Source: Pseudomonadota bacterium (lineage in GTDB: Bacteria > Pseudomonadota > Gammaproteobacteria > Xanthomonadales > Xanthomonadaceae). Taken from it: a stretch of 64,000 nucleotides of DNA. The notes under the pieces are model-generated. The model was not told where the DNA came from and did no database searches. It worked only from the letters and a program-made list of their open reading frames with translations. Shown here one piece after another: positions 1 through 7,769 of this stretch. Position numbers and translations under genes: made by a program. The first letter of the stretch is position 1. Every line of letters starts with the position of its first letter. The stretch covers positions 88,675 through 152,674 of the forward strand of contig JAFEBW010000060.1 in NCBI GenBank assembly GCA_018242445.1. Direction: 5' to 3'.

Positions 1-416
1 ACCTTCTCCAGCAATTCGCGCGCCGCCGCCTCGGCCGTTGCCGGCGCATCGCCGCGGATCAGCAGCGGCATCATCGCGTTCTCCAGCGCGGTGAACTCCG
101 GCAACAAGTGATGGAACTGGTAGATGAAACCCAGCGCGCGATTGCGCAGGTCGCCGCGCGCCTTCTCGCGCAGTTGCGACATCGCCTGCCCGGCGACATA
201 CACCTCGCCCGCGCTCGGCGTGTCCAGCCCGCCCAGCAGGTGCAGCAAGGTACTCTTGCCCACGCCCGAAGCGCCGACGATGGCCACGCGCTCGCCCGCG
301 GCGACATCCAGATGCAGGCCATCGAACACCGGCGTGCGCAGCTTGCCCTCGACGTAGGTCTTGGCGAGGTTGTCGCAGCGGAGGACGGCTACTGGATTTT
401 CAGATTCATTACTCAC
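1..416 (-). CDS. lolD: LolD, lipoprotein-releasing ABC transporter ATPase (3' end outside window)
   Basis: ATPase of the LolCDE complex, which extracts mature lipoproteins from the inner membrane and passes them to LolA. About 138 N-terminal residues are visible; the C-terminal half, with the signature and Walker B motifs, lies beyond the left edge. The Walker A motif GASGVGKST is near residue 45, and the Q-loop segment [17 protein letters not shown] follows about 50 residues later, as in LolD. The start is GTG at 416; the ATG a few bases away is in a frame that stops at once. The lolC-type permease gene lies immediately upstream in transcription, 114 bp away, across a repeat. The family call is firm. 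Confidence 0.9.
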   Translation of the reverse strand, partial: MSNESENPVAVLRCDNLAKTYVEGKLRTPVFDGLHLDVAAGERVAIVGASGVGKSTLLHLLGGLDTPSAGEVYVAGQAMSQLREKARGDLRNRALGFIYQFHHLLPEFTALENAMMPLLIRGDAPATAEAAARELLEK

Positions 417-479
417 GATTCACTCGATCAGACACTTCGCGATTTGATGGCTCTTTCCCTCATCCGGCGCTGCGCGCCA

Positions 480-530
480 CCTTCCCCCGGAGGGGGAAGG
501 AAAACCCCATTCCCGATTCCCCATTCCCCG
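480..530. repeat. C-rich hairpin plus GGGAATC-type heptads between lolC and lolD
   Basis: A perfect 9-bp stem (CCTTCCCCC / GGGGGAAGG, 480-500) is followed by heptad units of the ATTCCCC/GATTCCC type at 505-530, which run right up to the lolC stop codon. Both elements recur many times in the window. The hairpin lies within the transcript between two cotranscribed genes. Confidence 0.75.
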
Positions 531-1778
531 CTACTCATACCGCAACGCGCTTGCCGGATCGATCCGCGCCGCGCGCCATGCCGGGTACACGGTCGCAAGG
601 AAGCACAGCACCAAGGCCACGCCCGCTATCGTGCCGACATCACTCCATTCCAGCCGCGTGGGCAGGCCGGAGATGTAGTACACGTTGGACGGCATCACCT
701 CGATGCCGGTGAGGCGCTCGATCACCCCGACGATGGCATCGAGGTTCTTCGTCAGCGCCACCCCGCCGGCCACCCCCAGCGCCACGCCCAGCGTGCCGAT
801 GGTGCAGCCCTGCACCATGAACACGCGCATGATCGCGCCCGGGCGCATGCCCAGCGTGCGCAGGATGGCGATGTCGGCCTGCTTGTCGGTGACGATCATC
901 ACCAGCGACGACAGCAGGTTGAACGCGGCCACGCCGACGATCAGCACGAGGATCAGGAACATCATCGTTTTCTCGGTGCGCAGGGCGATGAACATGTTGA
1001 TGTTGTCGTGGGTCCAGTCGCGCACCGAATACAAGCCGCCCATGCGCGCGGCGAGGCCGCTGGCGACCGTACCGGCCTGCCACATGTCGGCCAGCTTCAG
1101 GCGCACGCCGGTCACGCCCGATCCCATCCGCAGCAGCTTCTGCGCATCGGCGATGTGGGTGACCGCGAGCTTCTGGTCATAGTCGGCGAAGCCTGCCGAG
1201 AACACGCCGACCACGGTGAAGGCCTTGGAGCGCGGCACGAAACCGACCGGCGTCACGTTGCCTTCGGCGACCAGCACGTTGATCTTGTCGCCGACGCCCA
1301 CGCCCAGCGCATCAGCCAGATCCTTGCCGAGGATCAGGTCGAATCCGCCGGGCTTGAGGTCGGACAGACTGCCGGCCAGCAGCTTGCCGCCGAGCACGCT
1401 GTCCACCTGCCCTTCCAGCTCGGGCGACACGCCGAGCAGGATCGCTCCCTGCTCGCTGTTCCCCTGCAACATCGCCTCGCGGGTGACGAAGGGCGCTGCA
1501 CCGACCACCCGCTTGTCCGTGTGCGCCATGCGCACCGCGCCCTGCCAGTCGGGCAGCGACTCGCCGACGCCGCTGATGGTGGCGTGCGCGACCATGCTGA
1601 GCATGCGCGCACGGTATTCCTCCTGGAAGCCGGTCATCACCGCGATGGTGGTGATCAACGCGGTCACGCCGATGGCGATGCCGAGGATGGATGCGGCGGA
1701 GATGAAGGAAATGAAACCGGTGCGACGCTTGGCGCGGGTGTAGCGCAGGCCCAGCGCCAGCGAGAGCGGGCGGATCAT
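531..1778 (-). CDS. lolC: LolC/LolE-type lipoprotein-releasing permease
   Basis: Membrane subunit of the Lol lipoprotein exporter (415 aa, the usual length). It has the MacB/FtsX-family layout: an N-terminal membrane helix after RTGFISFISAASILGIAIGV, a periplasmic domain of about 220 residues, then three C-terminal helices (MMFLILVLIVGVAAFNLLSS onward) ending in WRAARIDPASALRYE, a typical LolC/E tail. The ATG at 1778 overlaps the ygfX stop by 4 bp, indicating translational coupling. Longer upstream in-frame extensions run into ygfX and were rejected. Only one permease gene is visible, so LolC cannot be told from LolE or from a homodimeric LolF-like form; the symbol is given on general similarity. 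Confidence 0.88.
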   Translation of the reverse strand: MIRPLSLALGLRYTRAKRRTGFISFISAASILGIAIGVTALITTIAVMTGFQEEYRARMLSMVAHATISGVGESLPDWQGAVRMAHTDKRVVGAAPFVTREAMLQGNSEQGAILLGVSPELEGQVDSVLGGKLLAGSLSDLKPGGFDLILGKDLADALGVGVGDKINVLVAEGNVTPVGFVPRSKAFTVVGVFSAGFADYDQKLAVTHIADAQKLLRMGSGVTGVRLKLADMWQAGTVASGLAARMGGLYSVRDWTHDNINMFIALRTEKTMMFLILVLIVGVAAFNLLSSLVMIVTDKQADIAILRTLGMRPGAIMRVFMVQGCTIGTLGVALGVAGGVALTKNLDAIVGVIERLTGIEVMPSNVYYISGLPTRLEWSDVGTIAGVALVLCFLATVYPAWRAARIDPASALRYE

Positions 1779-2209
1779 GCGCGTGCTCCTCCGGTCGGTT
1801 CCTTGCGAGCGCTGGCGGCGACCAGCCGCAGGGCGCGACGATCGTGCGCAGACAAGGTGTCCGGCCACCACAGGTAGCGTTGCCGCCGGCCGCTGACGGG
1901 ATCTTCCACCGTCAACAGGGCCAAGCCGCCACGAATCCGCGCGGCGACGTGGCGCAGACGACGGCTGCCGTCCGCACCGATCGCCTCCCATCCCGGCGCG
2001 GTGCCGACCCATGCCAGCTCCACTGCCGCACGCCGGCCCTCGCGCCACAGCAGCCAGCCCAGATACGCGAGCACGGCGGCATCGAGCGCCGCGCAAGCCG
2101 CGTTCGGCAGGCTCGACAGCCACGGCGCGCACGCGGCCGTCATGGCAAGCGCGACCAGCGCGGCCAGCAGCCAGCGCGAGCGTCGCCACGCCAAGCGGCA
2201 TGCCGGCAT
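1775..2209 (-). CDS. YgfX/CptA-like membrane protein next to SdhE
   Basis: A 144-aa protein with two adjacent membrane helices (about residues 13-53: RWLLAALVALAMTAA, then AACAALDAAVLAYLGWLLW) and a cytoplasmic C-terminal domain containing GWEAIG and RQRYLWWPDTLSAHDRRALR. This topology, and the position directly after sdhE, match YgfX (in E. coli the partner of SdhE/YgfY, also discussed as the toxin of a CptAB pair). The start chosen is ATG 2209, two bases after the sdhE stop; an ATG 42 bp upstream lies inside sdhE. It overlaps the next gene (lolC) by 4 bp. YgfX is a fast-evolving family, so the call rests on topology plus position. Confidence 0.72.
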   Translation of the reverse strand: MPACRLAWRRSRWLLAALVALAMTAACAPWLSSLPNAACAALDAAVLAYLGWLLWREGRRAAVELAWVGTAPGWEAIGADGSRRLRHVAARIRGGLALLTVEDPVSGRRQRYLWWPDTLSAHDRRALRLVAASARKEPTGGARA

Positions 2210-2210
2210 G

Positions 2211-2504
2211 TCAGACGGGCGGAAGTTCGCGGATGCGTTGGACGAGTGCATCGAGATCCTTGTCCTGCGGGGGTTCCAGGCCGATCAACCACCGCCACAG
2301 GGTATCGTCTTCGCAGTCGAGCAACTGTAGGAAAACGCTTCTTTCCGCGTCGTCCGCCACCGACCAGCGCCGTTCGAGGTAGCGCACGAGGAGGAGGTCG
2401 ATTTCGACCATGCCGCGGCGGCAGCGCCAGCGCAGGCGCGGGATATCGGGGTCGGCGCCGGCGTTGGTCGCAGCCGGATCGCGCACGCTGCCCGGCGTCG
2501 TCAC
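2211..2504 (-). CDS. sdhE: SdhE, FAD assembly factor for succinate dehydrogenase
   Basis: A small soluble protein (97 aa) that promotes covalent attachment of FAD to SdhA. The family motif RGxxE is present as [11 protein letters not shown] around residue 30, preceded by RLRWRC. The C-terminal half ([17 protein letters not shown]) matches the helical SdhE fold. The start is GTG at 2504, overlapping the sdhB stop (GTGA); the internal ATG of GMVEID would remove the RG of the motif and is unlikely. It lies between sdhB and ygfX in one tightly packed transcript, as in many gammaproteobacteria. Confidence 0.88.
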   Translation of the reverse strand: MTTPGSVRDPAATNAGADPDIPRLRWRCRRGMVEIDLLLVRYLERRWSVADDAERSVFLQLLDCEDDTLWRWLIGLEPPQDKDLDALVQRIRELPPV

Positions 2505-3286
2505 ACCTTGCGCGCCAGCATCAGCTTCTTGATCTCCGCGATCGCCTTGGCCGGGTTCAGGCCCTTCGGGCAGGTGCGCGTGCAGTTCATGATCGTGTGG
2601 CAGCGGTACAGCTTGAAGGGGTCTTCCAGATCGTCCAGGCGCGCGCCAGTGTCCTCGTCGCGGGAGTCCACGATCCAGCGGTAGGCCTGCAACAGGATCG
2701 CCGGGCCGAGATAGCGGTCGCCATTCCACCAGTAACTCGGGCAGGCGGTGGAGCAGCAGGCGCACAGGATGCACTCGTACAGGCCATCGAGTTTCTTCCG
2801 ATCCTCGGGCGATTGCAGGCGCTCGCGATCCGGCGGCGGCGCGCTCTGGGTGCGGATCCACGGCTTGATGGAAGCGTGCTGCGCGTAGAAATGCGTCAGG
2901 TCGGGGACGAGGTCCTTCACCACCGGCATGTGCGGCAGCGGGTAGATCGGCACCTCGGCCTTGCCGCAGTCCTCGATCGCGCGCGTGCACGCCAGCGTGT
3001 TGGTGCCGTCGATGTTCATCGCGCACGAGCCGCAGATGCCCTCGCGGCAGGAACGGCGGAAGGTCAGCGTGGGATCGACCTCGTTCTTGATCTTGATGAG
3101 AGCATCCAGAACCATCGGCCCGCACTTGCCCAGATCGACCTCGTAGGTATCGGTGCGCGGGTTCTGCCCGTCGTCCGGGTTCCAGCGGTAGATCTTGAAC
3201 GAGCGCACCTTCTTCGCCCCGGCCGGCGCGGGGAAGTGCTTGCCCTTGCGGACTTTCGAATTGCGCGGCAGCGTGAATTCGGCCAT
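2501..3286 (-). CDS. sdhB: Succinate dehydrogenase iron-sulfur subunit
   Basis: Electron-transfer subunit of complex II (261 aa). The [2Fe-2S] ligands are in CREGICGSC plus a later Cys (about residues 80-110). The [4Fe-4S] and [3Fe-4S] ligands are in [16 protein letters not shown] and [17 protein letters not shown] in the C-terminal half. The N-terminus carries a short lysine-rich extension ([14 protein letters not shown]) before the ferredoxin domain. It is separated from sdhA by about 260 bp of repeats, unlike the tight junctions elsewhere in the operon. Translationally coupled to sdhE. Identification is secure. Confidence 0.97.
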   Translation of the reverse strand: MAEFTLPRNSKVRKGKHFPAPAGAKKVRSFKIYRWNPDDGQNPRTDTYEVDLGKCGPMVLDALIKIKNEVDPTLTFRRSCREGICGSCAMNIDGTNTLACTRAIEDCGKAEVPIYPLPHMPVVKDLVPDLTHFYAQHASIKPWIRTQSAPPPDRERLQSPEDRKKLDGLYECILCACCSTACPSYWWNGDRYLGPAILLQAYRWIVDSRDEDTGARLDDLEDPFKLYRCHTIMNCTRTCPKGLNPAKAIAEIKKLMLARKV

Positions 3287-3299
3287 GGCTTATGTCCGC

Positions 3300-3547
3300 G
3301 AATCGGGAATCGGGAATCGGGAATCGTCAACAGCAGCAAGTCCACTCCTGGCAACTCTCGGCTCGATATTGGATTTCATAAAAAACTCCTCACCCTTCCA
3401 GTTTTCCCGATTACCGCCAGAGCAAATCCCCTCCCCCGCCTGCGGGGGAGGGTCAGGGTGGGGGGAGCGCCTCGCACCTCTGCCCCCTTCCCAGCCTTCC
3501 CCCGCAAGCGGGGGAAGGAGAAAAGCTTCGATTCCCGATTCCCGGCT
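3300..3547. repeat. Two heptad arrays flanking paired C-rich/G-rich hairpins between sdhA and sdhB
   Basis: At 3300-3326 there are tandem GGGAATC units, and at 3525-3547 the reverse-complement units, directly downstream of the sdhA stop. Between them are two hairpins, CTCCCCCGCC/TGCGGGGGAG (3431-3450) and CCTTCCCCCGC/GCGGGGGAAGG (3495-3518), in the arrangement seen at several other sites in the window. The whole sdhA-sdhB gap is repeat DNA, so it probably affects folding or stability of the sdh transcript rather than encoding anything. Confidence 0.8.
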
Positions 3548-3548
3548 C

Positions 3549-5342
3549 TCAGTACACCCTCGCCTTCGGCGGCACCGGCTGCACCTCGTCGGTGAGGGTG
3601 TTGACGTGCACCGGGCGATAATCCAGGCGGGTGTTGCCGGCGGCATCGACCCAGCACAGCGAATGCTTGCGCCAGTTCACGTCGTTGCGGTCGGGGAAGT
3701 CCTCGCGCGCGTGCGCGCCGCGCGATTCCTTGCGCGCCACCGCCGAGACGAGGGTGGCCTGCGCCTGCCCGAGCAGGTTCTGCAATTCCAGGGTTTCGAT
3801 CAGGTCGGTGTTCCACACCAGCGAACGGTCGGACACCTTCACGTCGCTGAAGGAGCGCGCGATCCGGTCGATCTTGGTCACGCCCTCGGCGAGCGTTTCG
3901 CCGGTGCGGAACACGGCCGCGTGCGCCTGCATGTCGCGCTGCATGGCGTCGCGGATCTGCGCGGTCGAGGTGGAACCGTTGGCGTTGCGGATGCGATCCA
4001 GACGCGCCAGCGCGGCATCGCAGGCATCGGCGGCCAGACGCGGCTGCGCCTGGCCCGGCTTGATCGTCTCGCCGCAACGGTTGGCCACGGATCGGCCGAA
4101 CACCACCAGATCGAGCAGCGAATTGGAGCCCAGCCGGTTGCCGCCGTGCACCGACACGCAGGCGGCCTCGCCGATCGCGTACAGGCCGGGCACCACGTGG
4201 TCGGGATTGCCATCCTTCAACGTCAACACTTCGCCGTGGTAGTTGGTGGGGATGCCGCCCATGTTGTAGTGCACGGTCGGCAGCACCGGGATGGGCTGCT
4301 TGGTCACGTCCACGCCGGCGAAGATCCGCGCCGACTCGGCGATGCCCGGCAGCTTCTCGTGGATGATCTTCGGATCGAGATGGTCCAGGTGCAGGAAGAT
4401 GTGATCCTTCTTCTCGCCCACGCCGCGGCCTTCGCGGATTTCGATGGTCATCGCGCGGCTGACCACGTCGCGCGAGGCCAGGTCCTTGTAGTGCGGCGCG
4501 TAGCGCTCCATGAAGCGCTCGCCCTCGGAGTTGCGCAGGATGCCGCCCTCGCCGCGCACGCCCTCGGTGATCAGGCAGCCCGCGCCGTAGATGCCGGTGG
4601 GATGGAACTGCACGAATTCCATGTCCTGCAGCGGCAGCCCGGCACGCAACACCATGCCGCCGCCATCGCCGGTGCAGGTGTGCGCCGAGGTGCAGGAAAA
4701 ATACGCGCGGCCGTAGCCGCCGGTGGCCAGCACCGTGCCCTGCGCACGGAACAGGTGCAACTGCCCGCTGGCCATGTCCAGCGCCAGCACGCCACGGCAT
4801 GCGCCTTGCGCGTCCATGATGAGATCGAGCGCGAAATACTCGATGAAAAACTGCGCGTCGTGCTTGAGCGATTGCTGGTAGAGCGTGTGCAGCATCGCGT
4901 GGCCGGTGCGGTCGGCCGCAGCGCAGGTGCGCTGCGCGGGCGGGCCTTCGCCGTACTGCGTGGTCATGCCGCCGAACGGGCGCTGGTAGATGCGGCCGTC
5001 GTTCGTGCGCGAGAACGGCACGCCCTGATGCTCCAGCTCGACCACCGCGGCCGGGGCTTCCTTGCACATGTACTCGATCGCGTCCTGGTCGCCGAGCCAG
5101 TCGCCGCCCTTGACGGTGTCGTAGAAGTGGTAGCGCCAGTCGTCCTCGCCCATGTTGGCCAGCGCCGCGGCGATGCCGCCCTGCGCGGCCACGGTGTGCG
5201 AACGCGTGGGGAACACCTTGGTGATGCAGGCGGTGTTGAGCCCTTTCGAGGCCAGCCCGAAGGTGGCGCGCAGGCCCGCGCCGCCGGCGCCGACCACGAC
5301 CATGTCGAACTGGTGCTCGGTGATCTTGTATGCGTGGGTCAT
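3549..5342 (-). CDS. sdhA: Succinate dehydrogenase flavoprotein subunit
   Basis: Catalytic FAD subunit of complex II (597 aa), oxidising succinate to fumarate. The dinucleotide-binding motif [13 protein letters not shown] is at residues 15-27. The His that carries covalent FAD is in [15 protein letters not shown] near residue 45. Active-site segments include [21 protein letters not shown] and the HNMGG-type sequence [15 protein letters not shown]. The C-terminus [22 protein letters not shown] is typical. It is 25 bp downstream of sdhD. Identification is secure. Confidence 0.97.
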   Translation of the reverse strand: MTHAYKITEHQFDMVVVGAGGAGLRATFGLASKGLNTACITKVFPTRSHTVAAQGGIAAALANMGEDDWRYHFYDTVKGGDWLGDQDAIEYMCKEAPAAVVELEHQGVPFSRTNDGRIYQRPFGGMTTQYGEGPPAQRTCAAADRTGHAMLHTLYQQSLKHDAQFFIEYFALDLIMDAQGACRGVLALDMASGQLHLFRAQGTVLATGGYGRAYFSCTSAHTCTGDGGGMVLRAGLPLQDMEFVQFHPTGIYGAGCLITEGVRGEGGILRNSEGERFMERYAPHYKDLASRDVVSRAMTIEIREGRGVGEKKDHIFLHLDHLDPKIIHEKLPGIAESARIFAGVDVTKQPIPVLPTVHYNMGGIPTNYHGEVLTLKDGNPDHVVPGLYAIGEAACVSVHGGNRLGSNSLLDLVVFGRSVANRCGETIKPGQAQPRLAADACDAALARLDRIRNANGSTSTAQIRDAMQRDMQAHAAVFRTGETLAEGVTKIDRIARSFSDVKVSDRSLVWNTDLIETLELQNLLGQAQATLVSAVARKESRGAHAREDFPDRNDVNWRKHSLCWVDAAGNTRLDYRPVHVNTLTDEVQPVPPKARVY

Positions 5343-5367
5343 CAGGTGCAGCCGATTCGTGGGAAGG

Positions 5368-5769
5368 TCAAGGCGCGAACATGCAGCGGGCGATGCCGAA
5401 CACGCCTGCCAGCGCGCCGGCGATGCAGGCGAAGGTGTTCAGCAGGTGCAGGGCGATCTCGAGCCAGCGCGTGTGCACGTAGTCCTCGATCACCACCTGC
5501 ATGCCGAGCTTGGCGTGCCAGAACATCGCCAGCACGAGCATCAGCAGCGGCAAGGCGTAGCGCGGATTGGCGAGGACCGCCCGCCAGTCGTCCTGACCGG
5601 CGCCGAGCATGGACAGCGCCAGCCACGCGAACCACGGCAGCAGCAGCGCCAGCGCGACCGCGGTCACCCGCTGCATCCACCAGTGGCGCACGCCGTCCTG
5701 CGCCGAACCCAGCCCGCGCGCGTGCTTGAGCGGGGTCCGCATGGGTGCGTCGAGATCGTGCACGCTCAT
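5368..5769 (-). CDS. sdhD: Succinate dehydrogenase membrane anchor subunit
   Basis: Small membrane subunit (133 aa) with three predicted helices ([58 protein letters not shown]). The motif [15 protein letters not shown] contains the conserved His and the Asp-Tyr pair near the quinone site and haem. The N-terminus [27 protein letters not shown] is characteristic. Its ATG directly abuts the sdhC stop codon (no intervening base), so the two anchor subunits are translationally coupled. Confidence 0.93.
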   Translation of the reverse strand: MSVHDLDAPMRTPLKHARGLGSAQDGVRHWWMQRVTAVALALLLPWFAWLALSMLGAGQDDWRAVLANPRYALPLLMLVLAMFWHAKLGMQVVIEDYVHTRWLEIALHLLNTFACIAGALAGVFGIARCMFAP

Positions 5770-6165
5770 TCACAGCCCTCCGGTGCGGGTGAGTACGCAG
5801 GCCCACACCGCGCCGGTCAGCAGCAAGGACGCTGCCACGACCGCCCAGCCGGACGCCTGGAACTGCCGAATCTCGAAGCCCTTGCCCGCATCCCAGACCA
5901 GATGGCGGATGCCGTTGCACAGGTGGTAGACCATGCACCAACTCAAGCCGAACAACACGACCTTGCCGGGCAGCGAACCGGCGATGTCCATGAACTGCGC
6001 GTAGCGCTCGGGGCTGGCCGAAACCGCCAGCAACCACCAGGCCATGCCGAACGCAGCCACCGCGAGCACCATCCCGGTGGCGCGGTGCAGGATGGACAAC
6101 ACGGTGGTGATCTGCGGCCGATACACCTGCAGATGCGGCGAGAGTGGGCGTTCGGGAATCGACAT
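5770..6165 (-). CDS. sdhC: Succinate dehydrogenase cytochrome b556 subunit
   Basis: Membrane anchor binding haem b and quinone (131 aa from the chosen start). RPLSPHLQVYRPQITTVLSILHRATG contains the family's conserved Ser and Arg, and MVYHLCNGIRHLVWDAG contains the haem-ligand His. Three membrane helices are visible. Two further in-frame ATGs at 6174 and 6180 give a few extra residues; 6165 was chosen because MSIPERPLSPHLQVY fits the family N-terminus, but no strong ribosome binding site separates the candidates. First gene of the sdhCDAB unit. Confidence 0.92.
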   Translation of the reverse strand: MSIPERPLSPHLQVYRPQITTVLSILHRATGMVLAVAAFGMAWWLLAVSASPERYAQFMDIAGSLPGKVVLFGLSWCMVYHLCNGIRHLVWDAGKGFEIRQFQASGWAVVAASLLLTGAVWACVLTRTGGL

Positions 6166-6236
6166 GGAATCCATCTTCATTCGTGTGCGTGCCAGTGGCG
6201 GCGCCGTGCGGATGAAAAAGCAGCGGCCTTCCGTAT

Positions 6237-6350
6237 TGTCATGCCAGCGCAAGCGGGCATCCAGCGACTCGGGCGAAGCCACAACCTGAAAGCCGCCGGA
6301 CGACCCGCCATTCGGCCGTCGAACACCCTGCCTGCGCGGGAATGACGGAC
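6237..6350. repeat. Inverted pair of GTCATTCCCGC-type repeats upstream of sdhC
   Basis: The left arm begins GTCATGCCAGCGCAAGCGGG (about 6239-6258) and the right arm ends CTGCGCGGGAATGACG near 6348; the right arm is approximately the reverse complement of the left. This is the GTCATTCCCGC-type repeat widespread in proteobacterial intergenic DNA. It lies between the SDHAF4-like gene and sdhC, where it could fold as a long hairpin in a read-through transcript. Confidence 0.65.
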
Positions 6351-6398
6351 GACATCACAACCGCCCAAACGATGTTGCAACTGCACCGCGTCCATGCA

Positions 6399-6584
6399 TC
6401 AAAAATCGATGCAACGCCCGTTCTTTTCCCAATCCCCGTAGCGCGTGGGCTCCGGGCCGTCGCGCCCGCCGAACTCCGGCGGCCGCGATGGGCTCACGCC
6501 GATCTCGTCGGCAGACTCGGCAGCCGGCGTCGAAACGGCCGCATCGCCGTCTTCGGCAAGAGCCTTCAGGGTTTGGCTTATCAT
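6399..6584 (-). CDS. DUF1674 / SDHAF4-like succinate dehydrogenase assembly protein
   Basis: A small soluble protein (61 aa). The C-terminal 25 residues, FGGRDGPEPTRYGDWEKNG and then RCIDF, are the signature of the DUF1674/SDHAF4 family. The eukaryotic member binds flavinated SdhA and assists its assembly with SdhB. The N-terminal half is acidic and alanine-rich, and probably disordered. An in-frame TTG lies 18 bp upstream, but ATG 6584 is preferred. It sits 233 bp upstream of sdhC on the same strand and 44 bp from the divergent ygfZ. Family membership is clear; a role in succinate dehydrogenase assembly is inferred from family and location. Confidence 0.85.
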   Translation of the reverse strand: MISQTLKALAEDGDAAVSTPAAESADEIGVSPSRPPEFGGRDGPEPTRYGDWEKNGRCIDF

Positions 6585-6628
6585 CGGGACACTCGCAAGC
6601 AACCGTGCAAGTCTAAGACCCGAAGGCC

Positions 6629-7540
6629 ATGCCCGACAAGCAAGATGCGCGATCCATCAGCTTCGCACTACCCGGCTGGCAGGTGCTGGAGGCACATGGC
6701 GTCGATGCCGCCAGCTTCCTGCAGGCGCAGACGATGAACGACCTGCGACCGCTGGCACCGGGGCACTGGCAATGGAATGGCTGGCTGAATCCGAAAGGCC
6801 GGTTGATCGCCTTGTTCCTGCTCGCGGCACTGGATGCGCAGCGTTATTGGCTGGTCAGCCCTGATGTGCAGGCCGCCGAACTGGGCAGCCGCCTGCAACG
6901 CTTCGTGTTCCGCAGCAAGGTCAAGCTCGCGGTGCGCGCGGATCTGCACGCACGCGGCAGCTTCGCGGATGCATCCCCGGCGACGGGCGCGCGATTGCAT
7001 CGGCAGTCGCTGGGCGATAGCGAAGCCCTCGCATTCGATCTGGGCGGCGCGGGCGGCGCACGCACGCTGCGCATCGTCGCCGGCACTGGCGCTGGCGATG
7101 ATCGCATCGCTGACGATCACATCAACCATGTCGCCGAACCTGACACCGGTACCTGCGGCCTGCGACGCTGGGCAGCCTTCGACCTCGCCCACGGCCTGCC
7201 GAGGTTGCCGGCCGACCAGGTCGAGGCATGGACGCCGCAGATGCTCTCGCTGGAGCGCCTGCACGCGTTCAGCCTGAAGAAGGGCTGCTACCCCGGGCAG
7301 GAGATCGTCGCACGCACGCATTTCCTCGGGCAGGCCAAGCGCGCCCTGGCCCGCATCCAAGGCGAAGGGCTGACGGCGGGTGCCGAAGTCGTCGCCGGCG
7401 AGCGCACGCTCGGCAGCGTCGTGAATGCGGCCGATGGCGAGGCGCTGGCGGTGCTGGCGGTCGAACGCACCGCCGACGGCTGGATGTGCAATGGTGCACC
7501 TTGCCGCGAGTTGCCCTTGCTGGACGGATTGGCACGCTGA
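6629..7540 (+). CDS. ygfZ: YgfZ folate-binding Fe-S maintenance protein
   Basis: A GcvT-like folate-binding protein (303 aa) that in E. coli supports the activity of a subset of Fe-S enzymes, including MiaB. The diagnostic motif K-G-C-Y-x-G-Q-E is present as KKGCYPGQEIVART around residue 218, with the conserved Cys. The N-terminus (FLQAQTMNDLRPLAPGHWQWNGWLNPKGRL) also fits. It is divergent from the SDHAF4-like gene. E. coli ygfZ lies next to sdhE-ygfX, so this locus preserves a similar grouping. Confidence 0.92.
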   Translation: MPDKQDARSISFALPGWQVLEAHGVDAASFLQAQTMNDLRPLAPGHWQWNGWLNPKGRLIALFLLAALDAQRYWLVSPDVQAAELGSRLQRFVFRSKVKLAVRADLHARGSFADASPATGARLHRQSLGDSEALAFDLGGAGGARTLRIVAGTGAGDDRIADDHINHVAEPDTGTCGLRRWAAFDLAHGLPRLPADQVEAWTPQMLSLERLHAFSLKKGCYPGQEIVARTHFLGQAKRALARIQGEGLTAGAEVVAGERTLGSVVNAADGEALAVLAVERTADGWMCNGAPCRELPLLDGLAR

Positions 7541-7598
7541 CGCCGCGACGGTTTTTCCGTACAGTCCGCGGCGGCGACCGACCGATCCGGGGAACCCG

Positions 7599-7769
7599 AT
7601 GCGCCGACTCCTGCTCCTGTTGCCCTTCGCGCTCACCCTGTGGGTGCCGCTGTACAACCTCGACGCACCCACGCTGTGGGGCTTCCCGTTCTTCTACTGG
7701 TACCTGTTCGCCTGCCTGTTCGCGCTGCCGGCGATCCTGTGGCTGGCCGACCGCGGGGCGCGCCGATGA
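7599..7769 (+). CDS. DUF3311 small membrane protein, partner of the following symporter
   Basis: A 56-aa protein with two membrane helices (LLLLLPFALTLWVPLYN and FFYWYLFACLFALPAILWLA) joined by DAPTLWGFP. This is the DUF3311 pattern of a tiny subunit encoded directly before certain sodium:solute symporters. Its stop overlaps the symporter start by 4 bp (ATGA), so the two are translationally coupled and probably act together. Its precise role is not known. Confidence 0.85.
   Translation: MRRLLLLLPFALTLWVPLYNLDAPTLWGFPFFYWYLFACLFALPAILWLADRGARR

Noticed and set aside
108..1877. Long plus-strand open frame antisense to lolC
   Set aside because: The minus strand encodes a clear LolC/E permease; in GC-rich DNA the complementary frame stays open by codon bias and its translation is His/Arg/Ala-rich without family signatures.
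3300..3326. Possible CRISPR-like tandem array
   Set aside because: The units are 7 bp (GGGAATC) with no spacers; this is simple tandem repetition that recurs beside several gene ends.
6237..6350. Possible insertion sequence remnant upstream of sdhC
   Set aside because: There is an inverted pair of common GTCATTCCCGC repeats but no transposase coding sequence or target duplication.
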